From Rhodococcus sp. G-MC3 (GTDB taxonomy: Bacteria; Actinomycetota; Actinomycetes; Mycobacteriales; Mycobacteriaceae): a DNA stretch of 64,000 bases. A program made the position numbers and the translations under genes. Location of the stretch: positions 1 through 64,000 of the forward strand of contig NZ_JASISW010000007.1 in assembly GCF_030063335.1 (NCBI RefSeq), given 5' to 3'. Positions within the stretch are counted from its first letter, which is position 1; each line of letters starts with the position of its first letter. This document shows positions 53,043 through 62,518 of the stretch, piece after piece. Under the pieces are notes generated by a model. It was not told where the DNA came from. It made no database searches and was given only the letters and a program-made list of their open reading frames with translations.

Positions 53043-54227
53043 TCAGCCTGGGAGACGAACCGGCATCAACAGATACGTGTACGCGCTCTGAGGTGCCGGA
53101 AACTTGCCCGAAGAATCTGGTACCAGTTCATCATCGGTGGTCGGGCGCAGAACCGCAGGCCTACTCGGTGTCGTGAATCCGAACGTCACCTTTTCGCTGT
53201 GCAGCGAATTCAACCCGTCGATGAGGTAACCCGGGTTGAAAGCGATGGTCAGAGCCTCACCCTGGAAATCTGCGAGAAGACCTTCCTCGGCACGACCCGC
53301 ATCGTCACCACCTGCGGACAACAAAACGCCCTCGGCGGAGAACTCGAGGCGAACCTGTGCGCCGCGCTCGGCGACCAGGGCAACGCGTTTGATCGCCTCG
53401 ACCAGCGGAGCGATCTCGACGACGGCCACCGCGGTGTGCTCGGGCGGGAGGAGCTGACGGAACTTGGGGAAATCTGCGTCGAGGAGCCGAGTCGTAGTAC
53501 GGCGACCTTCGCTGATGATACCGAGCAGACCGTCCGCACCGACCGAAGAACCCGAACCGAGAGCCAGATCGACGGGCTTACTTGCATTGCTGCTCAACGT
53601 CTTTGCCGATTCCGACAAAGTTCTGGCGGGTATGAGAACCTCGGTCTTGATCTCACCGTTGGCAGGAGTCCACTCGAGTTCGCGAACTGCGAGCCGGAAC
53701 CGATCGGTTGCCGCGAGGACGACTGTGGTGCCGTGGATCTCGACGCGAATACCTGTCAGCATCGGCAGAGTGTCGTCCCTGCCTGCAGCAACGGCTACCT
53801 GGGCGATGGCCTCCGAGAAGACATCGACCGGTATCGAACCGGTTTGCGTCGGCAGTTCCGGAAGCTGCGGGTAGTCCTCGACGGGCATCGTTGGAAGCGA
53901 GAACTTCGCGCTACCGCACGTGATCAGCACCCTGGTGCCGTCGACGCCCACGTCGACGGGCTTGTTCGGCAGTGACTTGGTGATATCGGCCAAGAGTTTT
54001 CCCGACACGAGGACCCGACCAGCTGTGGCGACCTCCGCGGACACCCGTACCTGTGCCGAAACCTCGTAGTCGAAACCCGAAACGGTCAGACCCTGCTCGT
54101 CGGCGGCCAGGAGAACCCCACCGAGAACAGGAACCGGTGGCCTCGAGGGCAAACTTCGGGCAACCCACGCAACGGAATCGGAAAAATCTTCGCGAGCAAC
54201 GCGAAACTTCAGACTTCCAAGCTCCAT
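53043..54227 (-). CDS. dnaN: DNA polymerase III beta sliding clamp
   Basis: A 394-residue clamp subunit with three beta-clamp domains ([29 protein letters not shown] at the start; [10 protein letters not shown] at the very C-terminus, where the hydrophobic client-protein pocket is formed). Dimers encircle DNA and tether polymerases. The start is ATG 54227 with GAGGAAAAA before it; frames upstream would cross the oriC region. It is 596 bases from dnaA. Confidence 0.97.
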   Translation of the reverse strand: MELGSLKFRVAREDFSDSVAWVARSLPSRPPVPVLGGVLLAADEQGLTVSGFDYEVSAQVRVSAEVATAGRVLVSGKLLADITKSLPNKPVDVGVDGTRVLITCGSAKFSLPTMPVEDYPQLPELPTQTGSIPVDVFSEAIAQVAVAAGRDDTLPMLTGIRVEIHGTTVVLAATDRFRLAVRELEWTPANGEIKTEVLIPARTLSESAKTLSSNASKPVDLALGSGSSVGADGLLGIISEGRRTTTRLLDADFPKFRQLLPPEHTAVAVVEIAPLVEAIKRVALVAERGAQVRLEFSAEGVLLSAGGDDAGRAEEGLLADFQGEALTIAFNPGYLIDGLNSLHSEKVTFGFTTPSRPAVLRPTTDDELVPDSSGKFPAPQSAYTYLLMPVRLPG

Positions 54228-54823
54228 CGCTCGGTTTTTCCTCTCGTTCGGCAGCGGTTCTTCTCGAAGGGTGGTCTTCGGTGAGCGCGGTGTGCGCTCG
54301 ATAACCGGTGCATCGATGAGTCTGACACAACGGCGGTGATGCACACCGTATGCCCTTCGCGAGCAACTTGAAAGCCGAACTGTCCGGCTGGGGGCCGGCG
54401 GGTGTACCTCGAAAGTGGGGTGTGAATAGATCCTTCCCCAACACCTGTTTTCAAAGAGATTCTCTTCAAGGGAAATTCTTAGTATTAATAGGTCCTGTGG
54501 AATCTGTGCGTGAAGCACTCGAAAGCCAGGTCGCCAAGCGTGGTGTCTTGGGGATGAACTCGGGACGAATCACAGGTTGCTCGAGGGGCAATTGTGGACG
54601 AATCACATCTATCAACAGCCCTTCACACTTCATCCCCAGATGTGGCGGTCTATCCACATGGTTATCCACAGGTGTGAATCATTGGAAATCTGCTCCAAAA
54701 ATTGTTCTCGATCGAGATCTACGTTGGTACCGATGGCATGAAAAAGCGACGAGGACCGGCCCATGTCGTGGATCGGTCCTCGTCGCTTCGGTCCTCGTCG
54801 CTCGAGGGGTGTAGCTCTTTGCT
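54228..54823. other. Candidate oriC (dnaA-dnaN intergenic region)
   Basis: The 596-base dnaN-dnaA spacer holds DnaA boxes TTATCCACA (54662-54670), CTATCCACA (54650-54658) and the near-box TGTGGACGA (54593-54601, reverse). An AT-rich segment with AAATTCTTAGTATTAATA (54473-54490) is a candidate unwinding element. In mycobacteria this interval is the replication origin; the assignment here is by synteny and boxes. Confidence 0.75.
54740..54803 (-). terminator. dnaA intrinsic terminator with duplicated arm
   Basis: On the minus strand the left arm AGCGACGAGGACCG occurs twice in tandem (from the 54789-54803 and 54774-54788 copies). The right arm CGGTCCTCGTCGCTT (54744-54758 reversed) is followed by a T-run. 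Fifteen perfect base pairs form with either left arm nearly equally. Confidence 0.88.
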
Positions 54824-56371
54824 CTATCGCTTGGAACGCTGCTTGATGCGTGCCGTGAGTTCCTGAACCTGGTCGTACACCTTCCGACGTTCAGTCATCT
54901 CTTTGCGAATCTTCTTGTCGGCGTACATCACGGTTGTGTGGTCACGGCCGAACGTCTGACCGATCTTCGGCAACGACAGATCCGTCAGTTCCCGGCACAG
55001 ATACATGGCGATCTGACGTGCCATGGCCAGTGCACGCGCCTTCCCTGGGCCGCAGAGGTCGTCGATCGAGGTGTTGAAGTACTCGGCGGTGACGGCCATG
55101 ATCGTCGCGGCGTTGATCTCGAGGCTCGTCGAATCGGGTATGAGATCGCGCAGAACGACCTCGGCGAGCGTCAGATCGAGTGCTTGTCCGTTCAGAGAAG
55201 CGAACGCCGTCACACGAATAAGTGCGCCTTCGAGCTCACGGATGTTGCGCTCGATCCGGCTTGCGATCAACTCGAGAACGTCGTGCGGCACATCGAGTCG
55301 ATCCATCCGTGCCTTCTTGCTGAGAATCGCAATGCGTGTCTCGAGCTCGGGTGGCTGAACGTCGGTTATCAGACCCCATTCGAAGCGAGTACGTAGCCGC
55401 TCCTCGAGGGTGGCCAGCTGCTTCGGCGGCCGATCGGACGAAACGACGATCTGCTTGTTCGCGTTGTGCAGTGTGTTGAAGGTGTGGAAGAACTCTTCCT
55501 GGATACCTTCCTTGCCTTCGATGAATTGGATGTCGTCGACCAGAAGAACGTCTGTCTCACGGTAGCGGCGCTTGAACGCCACTTTCCTGTCGTCCCGCAG
55601 GCTGTTGATGAAGTCGTTCGTGAACTCTTCGGTTGAGACGTACTTCACGCGCATGCCTGGAAAGAGGCGTTGCGCGTAGTGACCTGCCGCGTGCAGAAGG
55701 TGCGTCTTGCCGAGGCCGGATGCTCCCCAGATGAACAGGGGGTTGTATGCACGGGCCGGGGCTTCCGCGATAGCGACGGCTGCTGCATGGGCGAAACGGT
55801 TCGATGCGCCGATGACGAAGGTGTCGAATGTGTATTTGGAGTTCAGGCTGCCGGCACCAGGCGTCGGTGAAGAAGCTTCTGGAGGTTTTGTGAAGTAGGT
55901 GGGCCACGAGTTCTGCACGCTTGCCAGCGCTTCGCGCTCTTCATCGACCTCTTCGTAGTCGGCGGTCTCCGAATCCGAGGGTTCTTCGTCGCTACTGAGG
56001 AACCGCCGACGGTAAGTGGGTGAGCTCGGAGTCTCGGGATAACCTGCTCTTTCGGGATGACCTGGGCGCTCGAGCTCTCCCTTGTCTTCCTCGGGCGCGG
56101 AGATCCGAACTCCGAGACCTTCGACGCCCTGGCCGAGATGCCGACCGAGGGCATGGAGGATCGGCTCTCGGAGATCCCGCTCGATAGCTTCCTGAGCGAA
56201 AGACGACGGGACAGCGAGGAGAGCGAAGCCCTGCGTGAGGGTCAGCGGTTCGACCAGCGCCAACCAGGCTTTTTGCCCCTTTGTCAGGGGCTGTCCGCTG
56301 TGCCGGTCGGACGTCAACTCCGTGACAACCTCTGGCCAGACACGCGCCAGCGCACCCGGATCGTCGTGCAC
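54824..56371 (-). CDS. dnaA: Chromosomal replication initiator DnaA
   Basis: A 515-residue DnaA (GTG 56371; ATG 56383 is possible). Domain I is near 1-90 ([26 protein letters not shown]), followed by an acidic disordered domain II. The AAA+ domain III has Walker A GASGLGKT near 220, Walker B LLVDDIQF and sensor [11 protein letters not shown]. The DNA-binding domain IV ends with the signature [12 protein letters not shown] near 480. GGGAGG lies five bases before the GTG. It opens oriC by binding DnaA boxes; several boxes lie both upstream and downstream, suggesting autoregulation. Confidence 0.97.
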   Translation of the reverse strand: MHDDPGALARVWPEVVTELTSDRHSGQPLTKGQKAWLALVEPLTLTQGFALLAVPSSFAQEAIERDLREPILHALGRHLGQGVEGLGVRISAPEEDKGELERPGHPERAGYPETPSSPTYRRRFLSSDEEPSDSETADYEEVDEEREALASVQNSWPTYFTKPPEASSPTPGAGSLNSKYTFDTFVIGASNRFAHAAAVAIAEAPARAYNPLFIWGASGLGKTHLLHAAGHYAQRLFPGMRVKYVSTEEFTNDFINSLRDDRKVAFKRRYRETDVLLVDDIQFIEGKEGIQEEFFHTFNTLHNANKQIVVSSDRPPKQLATLEERLRTRFEWGLITDVQPPELETRIAILSKKARMDRLDVPHDVLELIASRIERNIRELEGALIRVTAFASLNGQALDLTLAEVVLRDLIPDSTSLEINAATIMAVTAEYFNTSIDDLCGPGKARALAMARQIAMYLCRELTDLSLPKIGQTFGRDHTTVMYADKKIRKEMTERRKVYDQVQELTARIKQRSKR

Positions 56372-57029
56372 GGTGCCTCCCATTCGAACCAACTCGACCA
56401 GCAGAAATATGTAAGCGGGCAAACGCACGCGGACACACGTAAAAAATGTGCACAGGTCTGCACAACAAATGTTGTAAAAGCGCCCGCGACGCCTGCACGC
56501 CCGACTATCGTCGCCAACCACGAGGGTATCGGGGGATTTGCATCGAGCCGAGCGTCCGCGCTCGGTATGAATATGCCACCTGATCCGTGTTTCCACACAA
56601 TTATCCACAGGTGTGGATGAACGACATCGGTGTGACCCATGGACAGCCCAAAACGACGTATTTGGTGACGAATCGCCGCTTGACCTGCCGTGTTGTGGGA
56701 TCCAGAATTCTCGAGTTACGGCGTGCGGCTGTGGATGAATGAGATTGCACGCGTGAATGCAGTTATTCACAGGCGTCTGTCCCCAGGCCTGTGCATGAAT
56801 TACAACGATGTAGTCTCCGCGTCGGAGTGGGACGAGTTTGACCACCGGGTACTCGATCAGTACTCTCGAACAGTCACCCAAAGGCGAGGTGGCCGATGCT
56901 TGCTGGCTGCTTACAGTCTGTCTTCACTCGGATTTCTCGCTTGGGGATGCACTCGAGTTCGACCGAACCCGAGTTTCTACCGCAAGCAGACGCCACAAGG
57001 GCGTCGATGATTTTCGAGGAGTGTTGACC
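56372..57029. promoter_or_regulatory. dnaA-rpmH intergenic region with DnaA boxes
   Basis: DnaA boxes TTATCCACA (56601-56609), TGTGGATGA (56612-56620 and 56730-56738) and TTATTCACA (56763-56771) lie upstream of dnaA. They are probably involved in autoregulation and may belong to a split origin. The rpmH promoter is expected near 56.9 kb. Confidence 0.7.
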
Positions 57030-57173
57030 GTGGCCAAGGGCAAGCGGACGTTCCAGCCGAACAACCGACGCCGCGCACGCGTTCACGGCTTCCGTCTCCG
57101 TATGCGTACGCGTGCAGGTCGTTCGATCGTTTCTGCACGTCGCGGCAAGGGCCGCAAGGAACTCACCGCCTAA
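57030..57173 (+). CDS. rpmH: 50S ribosomal protein L34
   Basis: A 47-residue, strongly basic L34 ([30 protein letters not shown]...[11 protein letters not shown]). GTG at 57030 is behind GAGGAG and starts the conserved protein; longer frames are chance extensions. It begins the rpmH-rnpA-yidD-yidC-jag operon that points away from oriC. Confidence 0.96.
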   Translation: MAKGKRTFQPNNRRRARVHGFRLRMRTRAGRSIVSARRGKGRKELTA

Positions 57174-57205
57174 ATCATTGTTCGTCTGAATTTACGGAGC
57201 TCGGG

Positions 57206-57592
57206 GTGTTACCTGAGCCGCACAGATTGCATCGCAGCGCGGATTTTTCCCGCACGGTGCGTCGAGGCCGCCGAATGGGTAGACAAGACTTGGTTGTTCA
57301 CGCCTTCACGCGTGATGACCTGAGTTGTGTCTTCAGCATTGGCGAATCCAGATTCGGACTGATTGTGAGCAAGGCTGTCGGGCCGGCGGTAACTCGTCAT
57401 CGAGTTGCGCGCCGGCTTCGGCATATCTGTAGCGAGCTTCTCCCGGATGTTCCCGAGACCGCGGATATTGTCATCAGAGCACTCCCCGGTGCTGCTGCAC
57501 TCTCCTCGAGAGATCTGCACCGCCAAGTCCGTTCCGGTCTGAAGAAGCTCGGCTTCATCGATACCGCGCCGTCGAAAGACGCACTTTCATGA
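57206..57592 (+). CDS. rnpA: Ribonuclease P protein component
   Basis: A 128-residue basic protein with the conserved FGLIVSKAVGPAVTRHRVARRLR segment (the RNR-type RNA-binding motif of RnpA). It binds RNase P RNA to process the 5' ends of tRNA precursors. GTG 57206 starts it. Its stop overlaps the yidD start (ATGA). Confidence 0.94.
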   Translation: MLPEPHRLHRSADFSRTVRRGRRMGRQDLVVHAFTRDDLSCVFSIGESRFGLIVSKAVGPAVTRHRVARRLRHICSELLPDVPETADIVIRALPGAAALSSRDLHRQVRSGLKKLGFIDTAPSKDALS

Positions 57593-57912
57593 AGCGGCTT
57601 CGTTTTCTCCGTTCGCTCCCCGCGACGGCGATCATTTTCTGTATCGAGCTGTATCGCAGCTATGTGTCTCCGCTCAGACTGCCCACCTGCCGTTTCTCAC
57701 CCACGTGCAGTGAATACGCGGTCGAGTCGTTGAAGACACACGGTGCGATCAAAGGGTCTCTGCTGGCTGTGGTCCGCTTAGCCAAGTGCGCACCCTGGCA
57801 CTCTGGAGGGTGGGATCCGGTGCCCGAGCCTGGTTCATGGCGCGCCGCCAAGCAGAATTCGACCGAAGACATCCACGATTTCGTGAACGTGGACGAACAG
57901 AGGAGTACATAG
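57589..57912 (+). CDS. yidD: Membrane protein insertion efficiency factor YidD
   Basis: A 107-residue protein with the YidD signature [14 protein letters not shown] and [13 protein letters not shown]. It is an amphipathic, membrane-associated helper of YidC-mediated insertion. The ATGA overlap with rnpA and the five-base gap to yidC show operon coupling. Confidence 0.93.
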   Translation: MKRLRFLRSLPATAIIFCIELYRSYVSPLRLPTCRFSPTCSEYAVESLKTHGAIKGSLLAVVRLAKCAPWHSGGWDPVPEPGSWRAAKQNSTEDIHDFVNVDEQRST

Positions 57913-57916
57913 AGCC

Positions 57917-59008
57917 GTGCTCGATTTCATTTACTATCCGGTCTCCTGGATTCTCTGGGTGTGGCACAAGGCGTTCGGCTTCGTGCTGGGTTCCGACAAC
58001 GGGTTTGCGTGGGCGTTGTCGGTGGTGTTCCTTGTGTTCACACTGCGACTGATTCTGTACAAGCCCTTCGTCAAGCAGGTGCGCACCACCCGTCAGATGC
58101 AAGAGCTGCAGCCGCAGATCAAGGCTCTCCAGAAGAAGTACGGCAAAGACAAACAGCGTTTGGCCGTCGAGATGCAGAAGCTCCAGAAGGAGCACGGATT
58201 CAACCCGATAATGGGTTGCCTCCCGGTCCTTGCACAGGCGCCGGTGTTCATCGGTCTGTTCCATGTGCTGCGGTCGTTCAACCGTACCGGCACCGGTATC
58301 GGCCAGCTCGGCCTCGATCCTGCGGTCAACCGAACGCTTCCGAACTACGCGTTCGACGTCGCGGATGTGAACTCGTTCCTCGACGCTCGGTTGTTCGGCG
58401 CTCCGATTTCAGCCTGGATCACCATGCCGAACGCTCAGCTCGATGCATTCGCCAACCCTGCGCTAGGTCTGGGTATCCCGTCCCTGTGGACCATCGTCGC
58501 TGTGTCTGTTCCACTGATGATCATCGCCAGCGTTGCAACGCACTTCAACTCGCGTGCCTCCGTCGCACGGCAGAGCGAAGCAGCTGCAGCCAATCCACAG
58601 TCGGCGATCATGAACAAGCTCGCGCTGTACGTGTTTCCGCTGGGTGTGCTCGTCGGTGGTCCGTTCCTTCCTATCGCCATCTTGCTGTACTGGGTGAGCA
58701 ACAACATGTGGACCTATGCGCAGCAGCACATCGTGTTCGGGAAGATCGACAAAGAGGAAGCGGCGAAGAAGACGGTCGCTCTCGAGAAGCGCACCGAGAA
58801 CGCACCGAAGCCAGGGGTGAAGCCAAGCGCCAAGCCCAAGCCGGGTGCTCGCCCGAAGCTGTCGAAGACCATATCGACTGATCCGGTGGTCGACTCCTCG
58901 ATCGAGAGCACCGACTCGGCGGCGACCTCGTCGACTGGGGCGAGCACGCCGAAATCGAAGCCTCGGCAGCCGGTCACCCGAAGCAAGTCCAAGCGCAAGA
59001 ATCGCTGA
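57917..59008 (+). CDS. yidC: Membrane protein insertase YidC
   Basis: A 363-residue Oxa1/YidC insertase. It has an N-terminal membrane segment, then a cytoplasmic helical hairpin ([26 protein letters not shown]), then membrane segments around 95-115, 175-200 and 235-260 and a basic, Pro-rich C-terminal tail ([18 protein letters not shown]). It inserts and folds membrane proteins, alone or with SecYEG. The start is GTG 57917. Confidence 0.95.
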   Translation: MLDFIYYPVSWILWVWHKAFGFVLGSDNGFAWALSVVFLVFTLRLILYKPFVKQVRTTRQMQELQPQIKALQKKYGKDKQRLAVEMQKLQKEHGFNPIMGCLPVLAQAPVFIGLFHVLRSFNRTGTGIGQLGLDPAVNRTLPNYAFDVADVNSFLDARLFGAPISAWITMPNAQLDAFANPALGLGIPSLWTIVAVSVPLMIIASVATHFNSRASVARQSEAAAANPQSAIMNKLALYVFPLGVLVGGPFLPIAILLYWVSNNMWTYAQQHIVFGKIDKEEAAKKTVALEKRTENAPKPGVKPSAKPKPGARPKLSKTISTDPVVDSSIESTDSAATSSTGASTPKSKPRQPVTRSKSKRKNR

Positions 59009-59028
59009 AGCGGAAAGACCGAGGATCG

Positions 59029-59685
59029 ATGATGTCTTCAGATACAGATCAGCTAGCCAACACGGACAATGCAGTGAATTCCGGGGACGGAGCGAGTGAA
59101 GTCGTGGCAGTCGACACGGAGAAGTCCGTTGATACGAAGAAGTCGGAAAAGGTGTTGACCGACGGGAGTTCCGACGAAGCGGTTTCCGCAGATCTCGCGA
59201 AATCGGACGACGACGAGGATTCCGAGGACTATCTGGTCGAAGAGGGTGAGATTGCGGGCGACTACCTGGAGCAGCTTCTCGACGTGCTCGACTTCGACGG
59301 AGACATCGACCTGGATGTGGAAGGCGATCGCGCTGTCGTCAGCATCGACGGAGGTTCGGATTTGACGAAGCTCGTGGGGCGTAAGGGCGAGGTTCTCGAT
59401 GCCCTTCAGGAACTCACTCGGCTGGCGGTACAGCAGTCCACCGGCGAGCGGAGCAAGCTTATGTTGGACGTCTCCGGGTGGCGCGCCAATCGCCGGACGG
59501 AGTTGGGGACCCTCGGCATCGAGGCTGCACGTCGAGTTCTCGAAAGTGGCGAGCGCGAGGAACTGAGTCCGATGACCCCCTTCGAGCGCAAAATCGTGCA
59601 CGACGCGGTGGCGCGGATCGACGGCGTTGAAAGCGAAAGTACCGGGGTCGAGCCGGCCCGTCGTGTGGTAGTAATCAAGTCCTGA
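59029..59685 (+). CDS. jag: R3H/KH-domain RNA-binding protein Jag (KhpB-like)
   Basis: A 218-residue protein: an acidic low-complexity N-terminus (1-75), a Jag_N/KH-like region (about 78-150, with DLTKLVGRKGEVLDALQEL) and an R3H-like C-terminal helix (MTPFERKIVHDAVARIDGV). Family members bind RNA and affect cell envelope and translation control. Start ATG 59029 or 59032. Followed by a textbook terminator. Confidence 0.92.
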   Translation: MMSSDTDQLANTDNAVNSGDGASEVVAVDTEKSVDTKKSEKVLTDGSSDEAVSADLAKSDDDEDSEDYLVEEGEIAGDYLEQLLDVLDFDGDIDLDVEGDRAVVSIDGGSDLTKLVGRKGEVLDALQELTRLAVQQSTGERSKLMLDVSGWRANRRTELGTLGIEAARRVLESGEREELSPMTPFERKIVHDAVARIDGVESESTGVEPARRVVVIKS

Positions 59686-59697
59686 GCAACACTGCAC

Positions 59698-59727
59698 AAG
59701 CCCCCCAGCTTTCGCTGGGGGGCTTTT
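59698..59727 (+). terminator. Intrinsic terminator of the rpmH-jag operon
   Basis: AAGCCCCCCAGC, loop TTTC, GCTGGGGGGCTT then TTGT: a 12-pair G/C-rich stem followed by a T-rich tail, 13 bases past the jag stop. Confidence 0.93.
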
Positions 59728-59845
59728 GTGCATTTCGGCAGCCGATAAATTGCAGAGATGTAATTCAGATTTTCGGTGTTCGCCGTGAAACCTGCACATC
59801 GGGACGAAACGTCACTGTGACGGCAGCGTGCTGTGGAAGCGGTGC

Positions 59846-59861
59846 TGTTTCACGTGAAACT
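59846..59861. promoter_or_regulatory. parS-like ParB site (15/16)
   Basis: TGTTTCACGTGAAACT, last base differs from the consensus TGTTTCACGTGAAACA. Confidence 0.8.
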
Positions 59862-59940
59862 TTGGCTTCGAATGTGGATCTATATAACCTTCGATGTGTG
59901 CCTTCGACTCGATGCTCGACCGTAGTGGTCAGAATTATCG

Positions 59941-59956
59941 AGTTTCACGTGAAACA
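59941..59956. promoter_or_regulatory. parS-like ParB site (15/16)
   Basis: AGTTTCACGTGAAACA, first base differs; 95 bases after the previous site. Confidence 0.8.
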
Positions 59957-60487
59957 AGGATGATGCGAAGTCTCGGGCAATGGAGCGGTTGGGGTGATGC
60001 GATCAGTTGGCATTGATCGCGATACCTCTCGTATCGGGCTTGGCTGAAGCCGACGAAGTGTGGCCGACCAGTGTGTCGAGTTCCGCATCGATCCGCCATG
60101 GGTTCTCGAGCCTCTGACTCTCTGGGTCCAGCTCGGTTGGTTCTTCCGGTCGCCCGAATCGCCGCGTTTATTCCCCACACTCTGATCACCAACGCCGCGT
60201 CGATCTGACGGCGAATAGCTGACCCGGACATCCTCTGGCTCCCTGATTGCGACGGATTGGGTTCTCGGGGCGCCGCCCTGGACGAATATGTCGCGTGTGG
60301 GGAGCGATGTGAGCGCCGGTGGCGGACGCCCATGCATCGGATCTCCTGTCGCGCATGCGTTGAGGTACCGAACGATGCGGCCTGTTCAGGGCTTGGTGCT
60401 GACTGGGGTTTCTCTCCCGTCTCGAGAGATCCTAGGAAGTTGTGATGCTCCGCCGGAACTGGTCTGACGGGAGGGTGGTGCGTAGCG

Positions 60488-60503
60488 CGTTTCACGTGAA
60501 ACA
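60488..60503. promoter_or_regulatory. parS-like ParB site (15/16)
   Basis: CGTTTCACGTGAAACA, first base differs from consensus. Confidence 0.8.
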
Positions 60504-61022
60504 AGAACACTGTGGAGTCTTCGACAATCGTGCCGACAGCGAGGTCCGATCGATAGTGAGGCTTGCCGGAACATGCGGATCTTTCCGATCATCGACGCGC
60601 GCTAGCTGCGTCCGATGCTGCGCGAATTGGTGGCGCCGTGAGAGATCGTCGGGATCCGACGACTCTTCAGGATCGATAACCTGAGTCGGGATCGTTCTCC
60701 AGACCAGACCAGACCCGTGCGTGGCGTGAGGCGGGTCGTCTGGTTGCTTGGTGCGTCTCCCCTCCCCTACCTGAGAAATCATCGACGTGCCCTTTTCGGG
60801 AGCGCTGCCGCACGCCTACATGCACATCATTCTCTCGGTACTCAGAGGAAGATTGGTTGGATACAAGTGGCAGGGATGTGAGCGTGTGGCCCTGGGCGAG
60901 AGTACTGCGGTTGAGTCCGCTCCGGCATTGTCGGTCTCAACCAGACGTGGACGCGTTGTGCTCGTCTCCCTTCCGAGTGGTGGCGGGATCTCGGTGCGCG
61001 GGAGAGATGGCGGCCGATCGCA

Positions 61023-61038
61023 TGTTTCACGTGAACTG
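61023..61038. promoter_or_regulatory. Degenerate parS (13/16)
   Basis: TGTTTCACGTGAACTG retains the left half and core GTTTCACGTGAA, with the last three bases changed. Function is doubtful. Confidence 0.45.
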
Positions 61039-61401
61039 AGTGGCCGGCCGCACTGCCAGGGTTCGAATCTGCGTGGCCCGCAGGAAGAGGACTCGGCGCG
61101 CGGAGGTCAACTTCTGTTTGCCGTCCGTCACGGTTGCGCGCTGGACCTACGCGCGGCCAGTGACTGTGCGCGACGCTGGCCCCCAATTGGAGGGTCAGAT
61201 TCCTGGGTCTTCAACCCGAACTCCGTGCTGCTGGATATTCGTTTCCGGTGGAATCCGAACAATGAGTCGCCTGCTTGCCGAGTTGATTCGGAGGGCGGTG
61301 GGCAATGAGTGGCGGGCACGAGGATATGGAACGACAGGGAAAAACTGCCGTGTGCACCACGAAGTGCTGTCGATGAGAAAGTGGGTGGGTGGTGCGGTCG
61401 C

Positions 61402-61417
61402 TGTTTCACGTGAAACC
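61402..61417. promoter_or_regulatory. parS-like ParB site (15/16)
   Basis: TGTTTCACGTGAAACC, last base differs. Confidence 0.8.
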
Positions 61418-61458
61418 ACCAGGTTCCGTACTGGCGGTTTCAGGACACCACGCTCGTA

Positions 61459-61474
61459 TGTTTCACGTGGAACG
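61459..61474. promoter_or_regulatory. parS-like ParB site (14/16)
   Basis: TGTTTCACGTGGAACG, two bases differ (positions 12 and 16); 57 bases after the previous site. Confidence 0.65.
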
Positions 61475-61687
61475 TGTGAGCTGCGGATCGGCTCGCCAGC
61501 AAGTGGATAGTAGGGCCGATGGGTTGCGAGCGAAGATCATCTCGCTCTTGACACTGGATCGTATAGCGCTGAAGTACGTGTCCTCTGTCGATGATGCGGC
61601 TCCTCCAGGAACGGATCTCGAACGGCCGTATCTGGTGTCCGCGGACTTGACTAGGTGAGGTACCGAAAACTGATGCTGGGCCGGAAT

Positions 61688-61709
61688 GCCTGTTTCACGT
61701 GAAACAGGC
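61688..61709. promoter_or_regulatory. Perfect parS within a 22-bp palindrome
   Basis: The exact TGTTTCACGTGAAACA (61691-61706) is extended by GCC and GGC on either side to a perfect 22-base palindrome. It is the nearest site to the rsmG start, about 100 bases upstream. Confidence 0.95.
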
Positions 61710-61793
61710 TCACCAAGCGAACAACACTGTGATCTTGCTGCCGCTGGGCGCCAAGAGTTTGGCTAATACCGCTGGACGCGGGAAGATGACAGT

Positions 61794-62462
61794 GTGGAAC
61801 CAGATGCGTTGGACGACGGTCGATTGATGGATATCGCGGAGCGTGTGTTCGGCGCACGCCTCGATCTGGCCATTCGATATCACGAGTCCTTGGCGACGGT
61901 CGGCGTCGAACGCGGGTTGATCGGCCCACGAGAGATTCCTCGGTTGTGGGAGCGACATCTACTCAATTGCGCGGTGATCGGTGAACTGATCGACGAGGGC
62001 GAGAGTGTCGTTGATGTCGGCAGTGGGGCTGGGTTGCCTGGCATCCCGCTGGCAATTGCGCGACCTGATCTCCGGGTGACTCTTGTCGAGCCGCTTCTTC
62101 GTCGAACCGTTTACTTGGCTGAATTCATTGAGGCCCATAGTTTGGACGTTCTGGTCGTTCGAGGGCGCGCCGAGCAGCCGGGTGTGAAGAAGGAAGCCGG
62201 CGGTGCGGACGTCGTCACGTCCCGCGCCGTAGCACCGCTCGAGAAGCTGGCGAAGTGGTCGCTACCACTGATCCATGAGCGCGGGAGGATGCTTGCCCTC
62301 AAGGGATCCAGTGCCGAAAGTGAAATCGATCGCGATCGGGCTTCCCTTACTCGCATGGGTGCTGGCAAGCTAGAGGTTGTGACGTGTGGTGTCGGAATCG
62401 TGCCGACGCCGACCATCGTGGTTCGTGCCGAAAGAGTCCCTCGACGGTTTCCACGTCCCTGA
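61794..62462 (+). CDS. rsmG: 16S rRNA m7G527 methyltransferase RsmG
   Basis: A 222-residue Rossmann methyltransferase with the SAM motif [17 protein letters not shown] (about 73-89) and motif [12 protein letters not shown]. It methylates G527 of 16S rRNA; loss gives low-level streptomycin resistance in many bacteria. Start GTG 61794. It is upstream of parA by 56 bases, the usual rsmG-parA-parB order. Confidence 0.95.
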   Translation: MEPDALDDGRLMDIAERVFGARLDLAIRYHESLATVGVERGLIGPREIPRLWERHLLNCAVIGELIDEGESVVDVGSGAGLPGIPLAIARPDLRVTLVEPLLRRTVYLAEFIEAHSLDVLVVRGRAEQPGVKKEAGGADVVTSRAVAPLEKLAKWSLPLIHERGRMLALKGSSAESEIDRDRASLTRMGAGKLEVVTCGVGIVPTPTIVVRAERVPRRFPRP

Positions 62463-62518
62463 CCTTCTTGTAGTCAATTCCCTTTATGTCTAATCCAGTT
62501 CCGCATTAAGGAGCACGT

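Larger units (their letters stand above)
59728..61793. other. Gene-free region hosting most of the parS array
   Basis: 2.07 kb without a recognisable gene between jag and rsmG. Open frames in it have no family-like motifs, and several of the longer ones merely read through parS as FHVK. It holds seven listed parS or parS-like sites. Confidence 0.6.

Noticed and set aside
59935..60510. 191-codon frame in the parS zone, with MFLFHVKR start
   Set aside because: It reads through parS (FHVK) and shows no conserved features; probably chance.
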